NCBI GenBank assembly: GCA_005798335.1
Contig: SYJV01000556.1
Span: forward strand, 1-59,712
Length of the DNA: 59,712 nucleotides
Direction of reading: 5' to 3'
Source: Planctomycetaceae bacterium
GTDB lineage: Bacteria; Planctomycetota; Planctomycetia; Pirellulales; Pirellulaceae
Shown here piece by piece: positions 7,735 through 16,509 of this stretch (the stretch's first letter is position 1; each line of letters opens with the position of its first letter). The translations under genes were made by a program, and so were the position numbers. The notes under the pieces were generated by a model. It ran no database searches. It saw only the letters and a list, made by a program, of their open reading frames with translations, and was not told the DNA's origin.

Positions 7735-9054
7735 TTGTCAAAACAAAATTCTTCCCGACTAACTCCCAATCTATGGGCAGTGCCGTTGGCAATATTGTTG
7801 CTGGCATTGGGTGTACGCTGCGGAACTGTATATTATTGGCAGTCGAAGGCCGAAGTGGAACAGCGAGCCTTTCGTCTAGGTGATAGCCACAGCTACTGGA
7901 TTCTGGCTGGCCACATCGCGCGAGGCGAATCGTACGAGTACGGCAGCTCGGATTCGAAGATCTTTCGCGCACCTCTGTACCCCATCTTCCTTGCGCCGTT
8001 TACGTTGATCAACGACGAATCGCTTGGGATCTGGGTTGCCCGTCTGGCAGGATCGTTGATGGGAACCGCGGCGGTGTGGATCGTTTTTCTATTGGGTTGG
8101 CGCATGGGAGGATACGCTGCCGGGTGCTGGGCAGGTGTGTTAGCGGCTGTGTATCCTGGCGCGATCGGTATGAGCATCGTCATACTCAGCGAAGTCATTT
8201 TCTGTCCGCTAATGCTACTCAACATCTTGGCTTGGCAATCGGCGTTTGCATCCAAGTCCAACTCGAGTTTGTTGCGCTGGGCGAGTGTCGCCGGAGTCGC
8301 GGCAGGTTTGGGAATCTTGGCGAGACCGAGTTGGCTGCTGTTTGCTCCGGCGTTGGCAGCATTAGGTCTATTGTTTGGACCGCGCCGAAGTAAGCACTTG
8401 GTGGTCTTCCTGGTTTCGCTGGCAACCTGTTCGCTAGCAATGAGTCCGTGGTGGATTCGCAATGCTATCATCACTGGGCGATTTGTGCCGACAACACTTC
8501 AGGTAGGCCCAAGTCTCTACGATGGACTGCACGCGGGAGCAACCGGCGCCAGCGACGAGGGAATGAGCTTTTCGGTCGAGCACGCGAACAAATTGGCAGA
8601 AGAAGATCGCTTGGGGAACTTGGGACCGGAGTCTGAGATTGCCGACGGCGACGTTTTCGAGTACCGTCTCAACCAAAGAATGACCCGGTTGGCGCTGGAA
8701 TGGTCGCTTGAGAATCCGACAAGCGTCCTTTGGCTGGCAGGAGTCAAACTTACTAGAGTCTGGAGTTTGTGGCCAGACGGCAAGGAAGTTGGATCGACTG
8801 GACTGCGACTGGCGCTGACCGGTGCCTGCTTGGGCGTGCTGATACTGGCGCTGTGGGCCAGCCGTAGACTCGCGACACAGCATGGCTGGTTAGCGATGGT
8901 ATGTTGGATGCCAACTTTTTATTTTACGGTTTTGCATATAATTTTTGTGGGCTCGATTCGCTATCGTGAACCGGCGATCCTCGTGGCTACAGTCCTCGCG
9001 GGTTGTGCCATAGCCAGCATCCTACATAGTCGGCGGGAAATTCACGGCAGTTAG
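7735..9054 (+). CDS. GT-C glycosyltransferase (PMT/ArnT-like, GT39/83 type)
   Basis: Integral membrane glycosyltransferase that probably uses a polyprenyl-phosphate sugar donor and acts on the outer side of the cytoplasmic membrane. It starts with a membrane span, then an extracytoplasmic loop with the acidic pair region GDSHSYW, the family-like RAPLYPIFL segment, and about ten further hydrophobic spans. The 439-residue length fits small bacterial members. The start is uncertain: TTG 7735 is the longest in-frame choice, and a GTG about 40 bases further on is possible. The following AsmA-like gene begins 30 bases downstream, suggesting co-transcription and an envelope role. Confidence 0.78.
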   Translation: MSKQNSSRLTPNLWAVPLAILLLALGVRCGTVYYWQSKAEVEQRAFRLGDSHSYWILAGHIARGESYEYGSSDSKIFRAPLYPIFLAPFTLINDESLGIWVARLAGSLMGTAAVWIVFLLGWRMGGYAAGCWAGVLAAVYPGAIGMSIVILSEVIFCPLMLLNILAWQSAFASKSNSSLLRWASVAGVAAGLGILARPSWLLFAPALAALGLLFGPRRSKHLVVFLVSLATCSLAMSPWWIRNAIITGRFVPTTLQVGPSLYDGLHAGATGASDEGMSFSVEHANKLAEEDRLGNLGPESEIADGDVFEYRLNQRMTRLALEWSLENPTSVLWLAGVKLTRVWSLWPDGKEVGSTGLRLALTGACLGVLILALWASRRLATQHGWLAMVCWMPTFYFTVLHIIFVGSIRYREPAILVATVLAGCAIASILHSRREIHGS

Positions 9055-9083
9055 ATTTCTAACGATCGGACGAGAACAGGGAC

Positions 9084-12000
9084 GTGTCTCGCATTGCTTG
9101 TCAAAAAAACTCATCGACAGTCAAGCAACAGCGCGCGGCGCAGGGCGGGCGGGGTAGTGCCGTTCTGTGGCTGATCGTCGTTCTGGCAGCGGCGGCGGCA
9201 GTGCTGTGGATGCGTGTTTTGGATGTCCAAGTCGATCAACAATTGCGCTCGGCGGTTACGCAACGATTGCAAGCCATGTTTCCAAAACTGGTGGTGATGG
9301 TTGGCCGAGTTACCACGCCACGTGCAGGTGAAATACTTGCCAGCGATATCAAATTCTTCGTGCGCGAAGGGCAACTGCGGCATGAACTGCTCTCGATACA
9401 GCGGTGTGCTTGCCGAGGTGATTTGGATGTCGCTCATCTGATTCAGCAAACCATTCGTATCCAGGAAATCAACTTGGACGGAGTGGAGTTGAGCGTCTGG
9501 CAAACTCGCAGCGGTGCGTGGTCGTTGGAGTATTTCGTGGGTGCGAGTGGTGCGAGCGCTCAGTTGCCGCGCGTGCGCGTTCATGGCGGTGTAATTCGCA
9601 TCTATCCGGACGATCGACAAGCAAATGCAGGCATCACGCTCTACGACGTGATCTGCGATGCCCGCACTCCTCAATCTATCGACAATCTTCGCCAATTCCT
9701 GGAACCGGTGTCGCCAGCGGTATCGAAGCAACCCGCTAACCCAATGGTCATTTCCGTCCAAACCAAAGGTGGCGGCGTATTCGAAAAGCTGACCGCCCAC
9801 TGTGATTTGTCGGCGGATCGACAGCAATGGCAAGTGAAAGGCGAGCTGGAACAACTGAATTTCTCACGAGAGCTGATCGGCCGGTTGCCAAAGTCGTTTG
9901 CCAAATACTTGGAACAAGTATCCGGGCTGGACTGCAAGGCGTCGGCAACTTATGGGGTTAGTCGATCTGCCGCAGACCAGCCAGTGGCTTTCGAACTGGG
10001 AGGCAAAATTACCAAAGGGCGACTGCAAGACTCGCGATTGCCTTATCCTCTGGATGGACTTGAAGGAGAGTTTTACTGCAGTCCTTCGTTACTGCAATTG
10101 CGATCGATGCGGGCCCAGAGCGGCAAAGCTCAATTTGATTTGAGCACCGATATTCAAGGCTTTGGTCTGGACGCGCCCGTAGATTTGGACGCGACAGTTA
10201 GCGGACTGGAATTGGACGCTCGATTGTACAACTCGCTGCCACCAAAACTCCAAAATTTCTGGAATCGATTGCAATTGGAAGGGACCGTCGACGCCAACGT
10301 TCGATTGATGTCCGACGGAAAACAGTGGACGCCCAGCATCACGATTGATTGCAGAAAATTGTCGCTTGAACCCTGGTTATTTCCATATCGGTTAACTAAT
10401 GCGATCGGGCGAGTGACGTATCGAGATCATCAAGTCGCCTGCGACGAAATGGTTGGCCTTGCAGGTGGGCAGGTCGTTCGCGCAAACTGGAACTTCAAAG
10501 AGTCCAGCGGGCAGTGGTTCGGGCAATTGGATGTTCGCAGCGACCAAGCGATTGCCTTGGATGAGAAGTTCCTTGCGGCGCTCACACCTCGTAATGATCC
10601 TCGCAGCCCAGCAGAACGGTTCGTCCGTTCGCTACAACCCACTGGCAGCCTGCACGTTCATAAAGCCTCGTTTGCTCGCAGTGTTGATCAACCTCAATTC
10701 TGGCACAAGGAGATCGATGCTCAAGTATATGGCTGCACACTGCAATACGATGCATTTCGTTATCCAATCTACGACGTACACGGCCGCATCACAGCGCGCG
10801 ACCATCAGTGGGAACTCAAACAATTCGAAGGACGCAACGACAGTTGCCGCATTCAGTGCTCCGGCCAGTGGGTCACCAAACCAAGCCAATCAATTCCGTT
10901 GACCCTGAAATTCGAAGCGTATGCGTTGCCGATGGAAGAGGAACTGCTGCGCGCATTACCCACCGAAGCACAGCAACTCTGGGAACAGCTCCAACCCTCA
11001 GGCAGTATCGACAAGGCAATAATTGACATTCACCGCGGTGAAGGCGAAGCCACGATCGGCATTGAAGTCGCTCTGCATGAAGAACACAAGAAGAACTTCG
11101 AAACCGATCAATCGTTAAGGTTTTTCCCCAAACCCGTTCCGTATCTGCTGTCCGATGTCGCGTGCGATATCAGCTACCGGCCCGGTGAGATCACCATCGA
11201 GCGCGTATCTGCGTCGAACGGTGACAGCCATTTAGCGATATCTGGAAAGTGTGTGCGAACTGCCGACAGCAATTGGACCAGCGACATCCAGTGGCTGCCG
11301 ACGACTCGCGTAATTGTGGACAGCCAACTGATGCAGGCGCTTCCAGAATCCATGCGAAATTTCTTATCCAAGCTGGACGTGCGCGGTCCCATCAGTGCGC
11401 TGGGTGGTTCTCGAATCTTGTTCCAGCCCAGCAAGCCCAGCGAATTGCGCAGCTCCTTGGACCTCCAGCTCGATGTAGAAGACCTGGAAATCGGGGCCAG
11501 CAAACTCGCCAGTGGAATACGTGGCACGATTTGGTTGAAGGGACATGCGCATCCCAAAGATATTTCTTTGTCAGGTAATCTCGCCATTGACGCGATGTCG
11601 GTGCGTGGCGTGCCTGTGTCGCGATTGACGGGCCCCTATGCGATTATCGGCAATCAAATTCTGTTTGGTTCATATATTTCGCAAGCGATCCCGTCATTGA
11701 ATCAGAGCCAACTTCAGGATATGTCGGCCGCTGCGCTTTCTGGGAAAGTAGCGTTATCCGGATACGGCAGTATGGACACCGGCAAGTTTCAATTGCAGTC
11801 CAGCCTCGATGCGGCAGATCTCAGTCAGTTGCTCCAGGAATTAGGCGTGAACCACGTTCCGTCACAAGCCAACTGTTCGGCCAAATTGGATATCGGTGGC
11901 GTGCCTTGGAACCCACAAACTTACCTCGGTTCGGGAGTAATTCGATTGCGCAACGCCAAGCTTTTTGAGCTGCCAATCATGATGAGGCTGATGCGCACGT

Positions 12001-12374
12001 TGTCGGTCAGCCCAGCCGACGGAGCGGCATTTCATACCGCGGATATTAATTTCAATATTGATGGTGATCGGATCCCATTGCAATTGGCTTTCGATGGAGA
12101 TGTGCTCAGCCTACGCGGCAACGGGTCCACGAATCTGCGGCGCGAGCTGGACTTGGAATTGTACAGTTACGTCAGCCGTCGATTCTGGGTTCCCAATACA
12201 CTCACTCCATTAATTGCCGACTCGCGATTCGCAGCATTTATGATGATCGAAGTCGACGGATCGCTGGACAATCCTACGATGATAAAGCGCCCATTCCCGC
12301 AATTGACGTCTCAGCAAGTTTTTCCCGAAAAGGTGCGTGCCTCTGACAACGATTTTCCCAACGCAAGGAATTGA
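9084..12374 (+). CDS. Large AsmA-like envelope protein
   Basis: A 1096-residue protein with one membrane anchor near residues 25-45, and the rest predicted extracytoplasmic. The body is a long series of beta-rich segments, with repeated phrases about averaging over 'VDLDATVSGLELDARL'-type strands, and the C-terminus (MRLMRTLSVSPADGAAFHTADINFNIDG onward in shorter pieces) resembles the AsmA-like C-terminal domain. AsmA/TamB/YhdP proteins are bridge-like lipid carriers between the two membranes in Gram-negative bacteria; the same role here is inference. The start is GTG 9084 with AGGGA upstream. It follows the GT-C gene by 30 bases and precedes a small gene by three bases. Confidence 0.75.
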   Translation: MSRIACQKNSSTVKQQRAAQGGRGSAVLWLIVVLAAAAAVLWMRVLDVQVDQQLRSAVTQRLQAMFPKLVVMVGRVTTPRAGEILASDIKFFVREGQLRHELLSIQRCACRGDLDVAHLIQQTIRIQEINLDGVELSVWQTRSGAWSLEYFVGASGASAQLPRVRVHGGVIRIYPDDRQANAGITLYDVICDARTPQSIDNLRQFLEPVSPAVSKQPANPMVISVQTKGGGVFEKLTAHCDLSADRQQWQVKGELEQLNFSRELIGRLPKSFAKYLEQVSGLDCKASATYGVSRSAADQPVAFELGGKITKGRLQDSRLPYPLDGLEGEFYCSPSLLQLRSMRAQSGKAQFDLSTDIQGFGLDAPVDLDATVSGLELDARLYNSLPPKLQNFWNRLQLEGTVDANVRLMSDGKQWTPSITIDCRKLSLEPWLFPYRLTNAIGRVTYRDHQVACDEMVGLAGGQVVRANWNFKESSGQWFGQLDVRSDQAIALDEKFLAALTPRNDPRSPAERFVRSLQPTGSLHVHKASFARSVDQPQFWHKEIDAQVYGCTLQYDAFRYPIYDVHGRITARDHQWELKQFEGRNDSCRIQCSGQWVTKPSQSIPLTLKFEAYALPMEEELLRALPTEAQQLWEQLQPSGSIDKAIIDIHRGEGEATIGIEVALHEEHKKNFETDQSLRFFPKPVPYLLSDVACDISYRPGEITIERVSASNGDSHLAISGKCVRTADSNWTSDIQWLPTTRVIVDSQLMQALPESMRNFLSKLDVRGPISALGGSRILFQPSKPSELRSSLDLQLDVEDLEIGASKLASGIRGTIWLKGHAHPKDISLSGNLAIDAMSVRGVPVSRLTGPYAIIGNQILFGSYISQAIPSLNQSQLQDMSAAALSGKVALSGYGSMDTGKFQLQSSLDAADLSQLLQELGVNHVPSQANCSAKLDIGGVPWNPQTYLGSGVIRLRNAKLFELPIMMRLMRTLSVSPADGAAFHTADINFNIDGDRIPLQLAFDGDVLSLRGNGSTNLRRELDLELYSYVSRRFWVPNTLTPLIADSRFAAFMMIEVDGSLDNPTMIKRPFPQLTSQQVFPEKVRASDNDFPNARN

Positions 12375-12377
12375 TGT

Positions 12378-12689
12378 ATGCAAATTCAATCTCCCTTGGC
12401 GGCGGCCTCAATCGCCGCAGCAGCAGTCTCGCAATCCACTGCCAAGGACCGAGCATCGACTGCGGAAGCAGCTAACCATGGCCATGTATCATTCACAGCC
12501 GAGACCATCGGTCGAGCTGAGCAATCCAGTGCTGATCGCGATGCGCAAGGAGGCGGTGAGGGACTCGATCACGGGCTCCATCGACGCAGCCGATTACCTA
12601 GCAATACAACGGAACAGCCCGCAAGTATTGACCTCGAATTCAGAGCCACTGCGCCCGAACCACCAAGCCAACTCGATCTGCTCGGATAG
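12378..12689 (+). CDS. Small hypothetical protein
   Basis: A 103-residue protein starting at ATG 12378, three bases after the AsmA-like stop and preceded by a good AAGGA site inside that gene's end. It is rich in Ala, Ser, Gln and acidic residues, with no signal peptide or membrane span, and ends SQLDLLG. No domain is recognised. Its close coupling to the AsmA-like gene and its credible codon use support a real gene. An inverted-repeat element begins directly after its stop. Confidence 0.55.
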   Translation: MQIQSPLAAASIAAAAVSQSTAKDRASTAEAANHGHVSFTAETIGRAEQSSADRDAQGGGEGLDHGLHRRSRLPSNTTEQPASIDLEFRATAPEPPSQLDLLG

Positions 12690-12692
12690 TTA

Positions 12693-12848
12693 TAAGGCGA
12701 GCGGCAGATGGGAATTTACCAATACAAGCCCGCAGCGCAAGCGAGTGAGAGCCTGGATTGACGTGTGCTCTTTTAACGCGTGCTGGTTTGACGCACTCGC
12801 TTGCGCTTCGGACTTGTATTGGCAAATTCCCATCTGCCGCTCGCCTAA
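12693..12848 (+). repeat. Inverted-repeat element, copy 2 (symmetric type)
   Basis: The arms run from TAAGGCGAGCGGCAGATGG inward and are matched on the right by the complement ending CCCATCTGCCGCTCGCC. The middle carries GGATTGACG and a second TTGACGCACTCG separated by about 24 extra bases, so this copy has an enlarged loop. It fills the gap between the convergent small gene (stop 12689) and the trmB-like gene (stop 12853), so it may form part of both transcripts' 3' ends. Confidence 0.88.
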
Positions 12849-12852
12849 TAGC

Positions 12853-13665
12853 TTACGATCTTTTTCTGCGCGCTGGCCGCGATTTGCTCGCCCGCGTCCA
12901 ACCGGTACGATTCCGTTGCGGACTTGCTGCAAAGTCGGGTGGCGGTAGGTCGCGCACGATCGCACTAATTTGCTCGTCGCTGAGATCCTCGCGCCGAGTC
13001 GAGCACGATCGAAAAATTGGCAACCCTTGACTGCTGGCAATAATCTCGCGGCGCGATCGACCATGCGGATCATCGGGCCAAGCCGTCGTGACCTCTTGCC
13101 AATTCATGAGTTGACTAACCGACTGCTGCAAATATTGCCAGTAAGCTGCGTTGTCCGACTGTAGATAAAGTTGTCCAGACGGTCGCAGGGCATTATGTAC
13201 CAGCTCAAAAAAATCGGGTGTCAATAGACGCAGATGCTTGACTGCCGGATTCTGGTAGGGCTGAGGATGGTAAATATGAATCTCGGCCAAAGACCCTCGA
13301 GGTATATATCGGCGCAAGAACTCAGCGCCGCCACTGACGGCAAACCGAGTATTGTGTAAACCTCGTTGCCGCCCTCGGCGCGTAGCGTAACGAATTACGA
13401 CTGGCAGAATATCAATTCCAAGGTGATCGACTTCGGGACGGCGGACTGCCGATGTCACCACGAATCGTCCATTTCCGCAGCCGATATCCAGCACAACCGG
13501 TGATTGTCGCCCAAACAGTTTTTGAAAGTCGAGCGCCTCGCTCTCGGGCAGCCGATGCACAGCCGTACTGGCCCATTGTTCCGGTGGCAAAATGTGGCCG
13601 GGGATGGGATATCCGAGTTCATATTCAATATCGCCGACTCGCGGCGGTTGGTGATTGCCTGTCAC
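12853..13665 (-). CDS. trmB: tRNA (guanine-N7-)-methyltransferase TrmB-like
   Basis: SAM-dependent methyltransferase expected to make m7G46 in tRNA. The SAM site VLDIGCGNG lies at about 58-66, with an acidic residue in LGIDIL following, and the TrmB layout continues with LRRYIPRGSLAEIHIYHPQP and LRPSGQLYLQSDN. The usual TrmB motif PDPWPK is replaced by YHPQPYQN (132-139), so the active-site region is atypical. The C-terminus is extended and very basic (ASKSRPARRKRS), which could bind RNA. The GTG start overlaps the stop of the upstream gamma-carbonic-anhydrase-like gene as GTGA. Function is likely but the changed motif leaves room for a different target. Confidence 0.77.
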   Translation of the reverse strand: MTGNHQPPRVGDIEYELGYPIPGHILPPEQWASTAVHRLPESEALDFQKLFGRQSPVVLDIGCGNGRFVVTSAVRRPEVDHLGIDILPVVIRYATRRGRQRGLHNTRFAVSGGAEFLRRYIPRGSLAEIHIYHPQPYQNPAVKHLRLLTPDFFELVHNALRPSGQLYLQSDNAAYWQYLQQSVSQLMNWQEVTTAWPDDPHGRSRREIIASSQGLPIFRSCSTRREDLSDEQISAIVRDLPPPDFAASPQRNRTGWTRASKSRPARRKRS

Positions 13666-14186
13666 GATCGGTCCGTGTTTCGATAAGCTTGACCAGCAGC
13701 GACATAATGGTCGGCAGCCTGCCGAACACGCTCCATGTCGGCGTCGGTCAGCTCCCGCAGGACTCTGGCCGGGACGCCTACGGCAAGCGATCGTGGTGGT
13801 ATCACTTGGCCCTCGGTAACCACAGCTCCGGCGCCAATAATTGAATGCGCTCCGACACGGGCTCCGTTAAGCACCACCGCGCGAATGCCGATTAGGGAAT
13901 CGTCTTCGATGGTTGCCCCGTGCACCACTGCTGCATGGCCTATCGTCACTCGCTGGCCAATGATACACGGAAACCCAGGGTCCGCATGCAAGCAACAAAG
14001 ATCTTGTACGTTGGACTGGCTTCCAATGCGAATCGGTGCAGCATCGCCGCGTAGTACGGCCCCAAACCAGACACTGGCCATTTCAGCAATAAACACGTCA
14101 CCGATCAAGGTTGCGTTCGAAGCCACAAAGCTCGATGAGCTAACTAGATCAGGGCGAAAGTCAATTCTCAATTCGGAATGATCCAT
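13662..14186 (-). CDS. Gamma-carbonic-anhydrase-like hexapeptide protein
   Basis: Left-handed beta-helix protein of the PaaY/YrdA gamma-carbonic anhydrase family. Hexapeptide repeats span most of the 174 residues. The three zinc-ligand histidines are present: one in CCLHAD and two in TIGHAAVVHG. A longer frame begins at GTG 14240, but family proteins begin close to MDHSELRIDFRPD, so ATG 14186 is preferred. Members form trimers and may hydrate CO2 or bind CoA-linked substrates; which applies here is not visible. The stop overlaps the trmB-like start, so they form an operon. Confidence 0.85.
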   Translation of the reverse strand: MDHSELRIDFRPDLVSSSSFVASNATLIGDVFIAEMASVWFGAVLRGDAAPIRIGSQSNVQDLCCLHADPGFPCIIGQRVTIGHAAVVHGATIEDDSLIGIRAVVLNGARVGAHSIIGAGAVVTEGQVIPPRSLAVGVPARVLRELTDADMERVRQAADHYVAAGQAYRNTDRS

Positions 14187-14431
14187 GGGTTGTTTAAAGT
14201 CAAGAAGGTTACGATCTCGCGCTATCGTACTCAAAATCACCGCTGTTGAAGCAGCATTTCATTGTTTTAACCAGTTCAGCACTGCCCGTATATGGACAAT
14301 CTGCAATATCGCAGTGTGAACAGAGTTGACATATGTCATTCCTGCAGGAGTGGCTCATCAACTGAACTGTGGATACATTACAAGAAATGTACGGGTAAAC
14401 TATTTCAGGTTCGTTTAGTGACGTTCCCTAT

Positions 14432-14540
14432 TTGGACAGCGCCACTTTTTGCGGAATACAAGCCCGAACTTACTACGATTATGACAATTCACTCGCTTGC
14501 GCTTCGGGCTTGTATTCCGCAAAAAGGTGGCGCTGTCCAA
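14432..14540 (+). repeat. Related inverted-repeat element with different ends
   Basis: The outer arms TTGGACAGCGCCAC and GTGGCGCTGTCCAA are not found in the other elements, followed inward by TTTTTGCGGAATACAAGCCCGA and its complement. The inner part, AATACAAGCCCGA with CACTCGCTTGCGCTTCGGGC, is the same core as in the main family. The remaining gene-free stretch 14187-14431 shows no recognisable feature. The element ends 38 bases before the isomerase start, within its likely leader. Confidence 0.82.
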
Positions 14541-14578
14541 CTATTCTTGTCGTCGCAGCATAAATTTGGAGTACGTCT

Positions 14579-15637
14579 ATGAATCGCCGCGAATTGATGT
14601 GCCATGTTGGCGCGAGTGCAATAGCGACCAGCTTAACAATCGATGGCGCGCATGCTCAGCCCGCCAGCGGTCGAACTGGTATGGGACTAGTGACTTATTG
14701 TTGTTCGCTTCGGCGCAAGGATTCGATGGGCAATGCTCACGATTTATTTGAACCACAAACTTTTCTTGAACACTGCCAGCGAGTTGGTGCTGGAGGAGCG
14801 CAGTTGGCATTGGGCGTCATGGAAGTTGATCAGTGCCATGAGCTTCGCGATTGGGCCAGCCGCAGGCAGATGTACATCGAAGCGATAATTTCCGTGCCTA
14901 AGGATTCGGCCGATTGTGATCGATTCGAGGAAGAAGTCAAAACCGCTTCCGAAGCCGGCGCGCTGGCTGCTCGTACCACTATTATCCCGGGCAGAAGGTA
15001 CGAGCAATTTAATTCGCTGGAGGAGTTTCGTCAGGCCGAACTGCGGGGAAAAGCCGCTTTGCAGTTGGCGGCTCCGATCGTCGAGAAATATAAATTGCCT
15101 TTGGCTGTGGAGAATCACAAGGACCATCGCAATGACGAACGCGTGGCCCTGTTGGAATTTATCAGCAGTGAATATGTCGGTGCCTGTGTCGATACTGGGA
15201 ACAGCATCGCATTGCTGGAAGATCCTCTTGAGACAGTGCGCAAATTGGCACCTTGGGCTCGTTCGGTGCACATCAAAGATCAGGCGCTCGCACCGTACGA
15301 TGATGGTTTCTTGTTAGCGGATATTCCTTTGGGTCGCGGATATTTGGATCTGAGAAGCATGGTCGAAATTCTGCTGCAACAACATCCTCAGATTCGATTT
15401 TCTTTGGAATTGATCACGCGCGATCCACTACAGATTCCCGTGTTTACCCAAAAGTATTGGGCTACACTACCCGATTTGCCGGGAGAGAATCTGGCTCGTA
15501 CATTACGCCAGGTTCGGGACCATCCAGCTCGCAATCTCCAATATGTCAGTAGCCGGAATTTGCGCGAGCAAGTTGCTGCGGAAGACGACAACATTCGCAT
15601 GAGCTTGGAGTTCGCGGCAAAAAGATTGGGCATATGA
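14579..15637 (+). CDS. Exported TIM-barrel sugar phosphate isomerase/epimerase family protein
   Basis: Member of the xylose-isomerase-like TIM barrel family (AP endonuclease 2 fold), 352 residues. The N-terminus MNRRELMCHVGASAIATS is a probable twin-arginine-type leader ending near HAQ. Metal-ligand positions are apparent: Glu in AVENHKDHR, Asp in CVDTGNS, His in VHIKDQ and Glu in SLELITRD. ATG 14579 has GGAG upstream. The substrate is unknown; such exported members are abundant in planctomycetes and probably work on sugars or sugar acids. It stands alone between a repeat and a convergent thioredoxin gene. Confidence 0.85.
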   Translation: MNRRELMCHVGASAIATSLTIDGAHAQPASGRTGMGLVTYCCSLRRKDSMGNAHDLFEPQTFLEHCQRVGAGGAQLALGVMEVDQCHELRDWASRRQMYIEAIISVPKDSADCDRFEEEVKTASEAGALAARTTIIPGRRYEQFNSLEEFRQAELRGKAALQLAAPIVEKYKLPLAVENHKDHRNDERVALLEFISSEYVGACVDTGNSIALLEDPLETVRKLAPWARSVHIKDQALAPYDDGFLLADIPLGRGYLDLRSMVEILLQQHPQIRFSLELITRDPLQIPVFTQKYWATLPDLPGENLARTLRQVRDHPARNLQYVSSRNLREQVAAEDDNIRMSLEFAAKRLGI

Positions 15638-15673
15638 TCGTGTTCCGACCTAAAGTATGCTCCTCGCGGCGCG

Positions 15674-15711
15674 AATTCGTGCTCACCGCGATAATTCGTG
15701 CTCACCGCGAT
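15674..15711. repeat. 19-bp perfect tandem duplication
   Basis: The 19-mer AATTCGTGCTCACCGCGAT occurs at 15674-15692 and again immediately at 15693-15711. It lies in the spacer between the convergent isomerase and thioredoxin genes. No other copy was noticed, so it looks like a local slippage event. Confidence 0.85.
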
Positions 15712-15811
15712 GTAGATACCGCCTACGTGTACTGCGACAAACCGCTTTCTCTGGCCGTTCGAGAAGGACGTCAGATCGCGGCCTCGCAGGAACAAGCGTG
15801 AAACCTAGGAG

Positions 15812-16273
15812 TCAGCGTGTCACTGCGCCTTCTTTCCGCTTGGCCACGCGCGCTTTGGATAGCGAGTCGCTGAGCGCTTCAGGCGGAAAATATCCTTCGA
15901 GCCGGCTGATGAGCTTGCGTTCGGGCGAGAATAGCAGCGTGGTCGGATACACGCTCACTTGAAACTTCTCTACCAATACCTCGTTTTCTTCGGCTACGAC
16001 TTTCAATGGTACCCATTCATCAGAAACTTGCCTGACGATGCGATTATTCTGCCAGGTCTCACGATCCATGACACGGCAATAGTGACAGTTATTAGCGCCG
16101 ACGTACACTAGAATTGGCCGTCCAAGCCGTCTGGCGTCTGACGCAGCGTTATGTGGAACTCGCAACCAGCGCAAGCCCTCCGCATGACAATTGCCTGCCG
16201 ACGAAAACAGGGCCATCCAACTCAATAGAAATCCCAGGCAAAGATACCGATCCACGCAACGGTACTCAAACAT
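15812..16273 (-). CDS. Exported thioredoxin-like protein
   Basis: A 153-residue protein with an N-terminal leader (hydrophobic LCLGFLLSWMALFSSAG, cleavage probably after CHA) and a thioredoxin fold. The redox pair is CHYC at 63-66 in VYVGANNCHYCRVMD, and the cis-proline segment is VYPTTLLF. It matches the thioredoxin_7/DUF255-like group that reduces or isomerises disulfides outside the cytoplasm. The ATG has AAGGAG upstream. It is transcribed divergently from the cytochrome/DUF1549 operon, and may assist maturation of its exported heme-binding partner, which is inference from position. Confidence 0.85.
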   Translation of the reverse strand: MFEYRCVDRYLCLGFLLSWMALFSSAGNCHAEGLRWLRVPHNAASDARRLGRPILVYVGANNCHYCRVMDRETWQNNRIVRQVSDEWVPLKVVAEENEVLVEKFQVSVYPTTLLFSPERKLISRLEGYFPPEALSDSLSKARVAKRKEGAVTR

Positions 16274-16509
16274 GCGACACTCCTTTTACTGAAAAGATTG
16301 GATTATGCTGAGTCGAACAGTGCATCCTGCGACGAGAAGAATTCGTATGACATGCGGCGACCGCTTTTTGCCGACGCTGTCTCCATGGTGAAGCACATGG
16401 GAAAAGTGCGATCAGCTCGTTTCTGCAAAGGGATTGTAATAGGAATTGGTTGCAATTCGACCGCCCATTCGGTAAGGTATTAAAAATACTTCCTACCTGA
16501 GAGGATCTC

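Noticed and set aside
7470-7769. 99-codon minus-strand frame in the 7.3-7.7 kb spacer
   Set aside because: No ribosome site or domain, and it overlaps the likely start of the glycosyltransferase. A decayed gene cannot be fully excluded.
12693-12948. Several open frames running through the inverted-repeat elements (also near 23600, 29700, 52500 and 59600)
   Set aside because: Their similar peptides (of the type RKRVRAWIDALACASG) come from the repeat itself; they lack ribosome sites and start or end inside repeats.
15657-15962. Plus-strand frame overlapping the thioredoxin gene
   Set aside because: It is antisense to a clear thioredoxin with CHYC and signal peptide, and includes a 19-bp tandem duplication.
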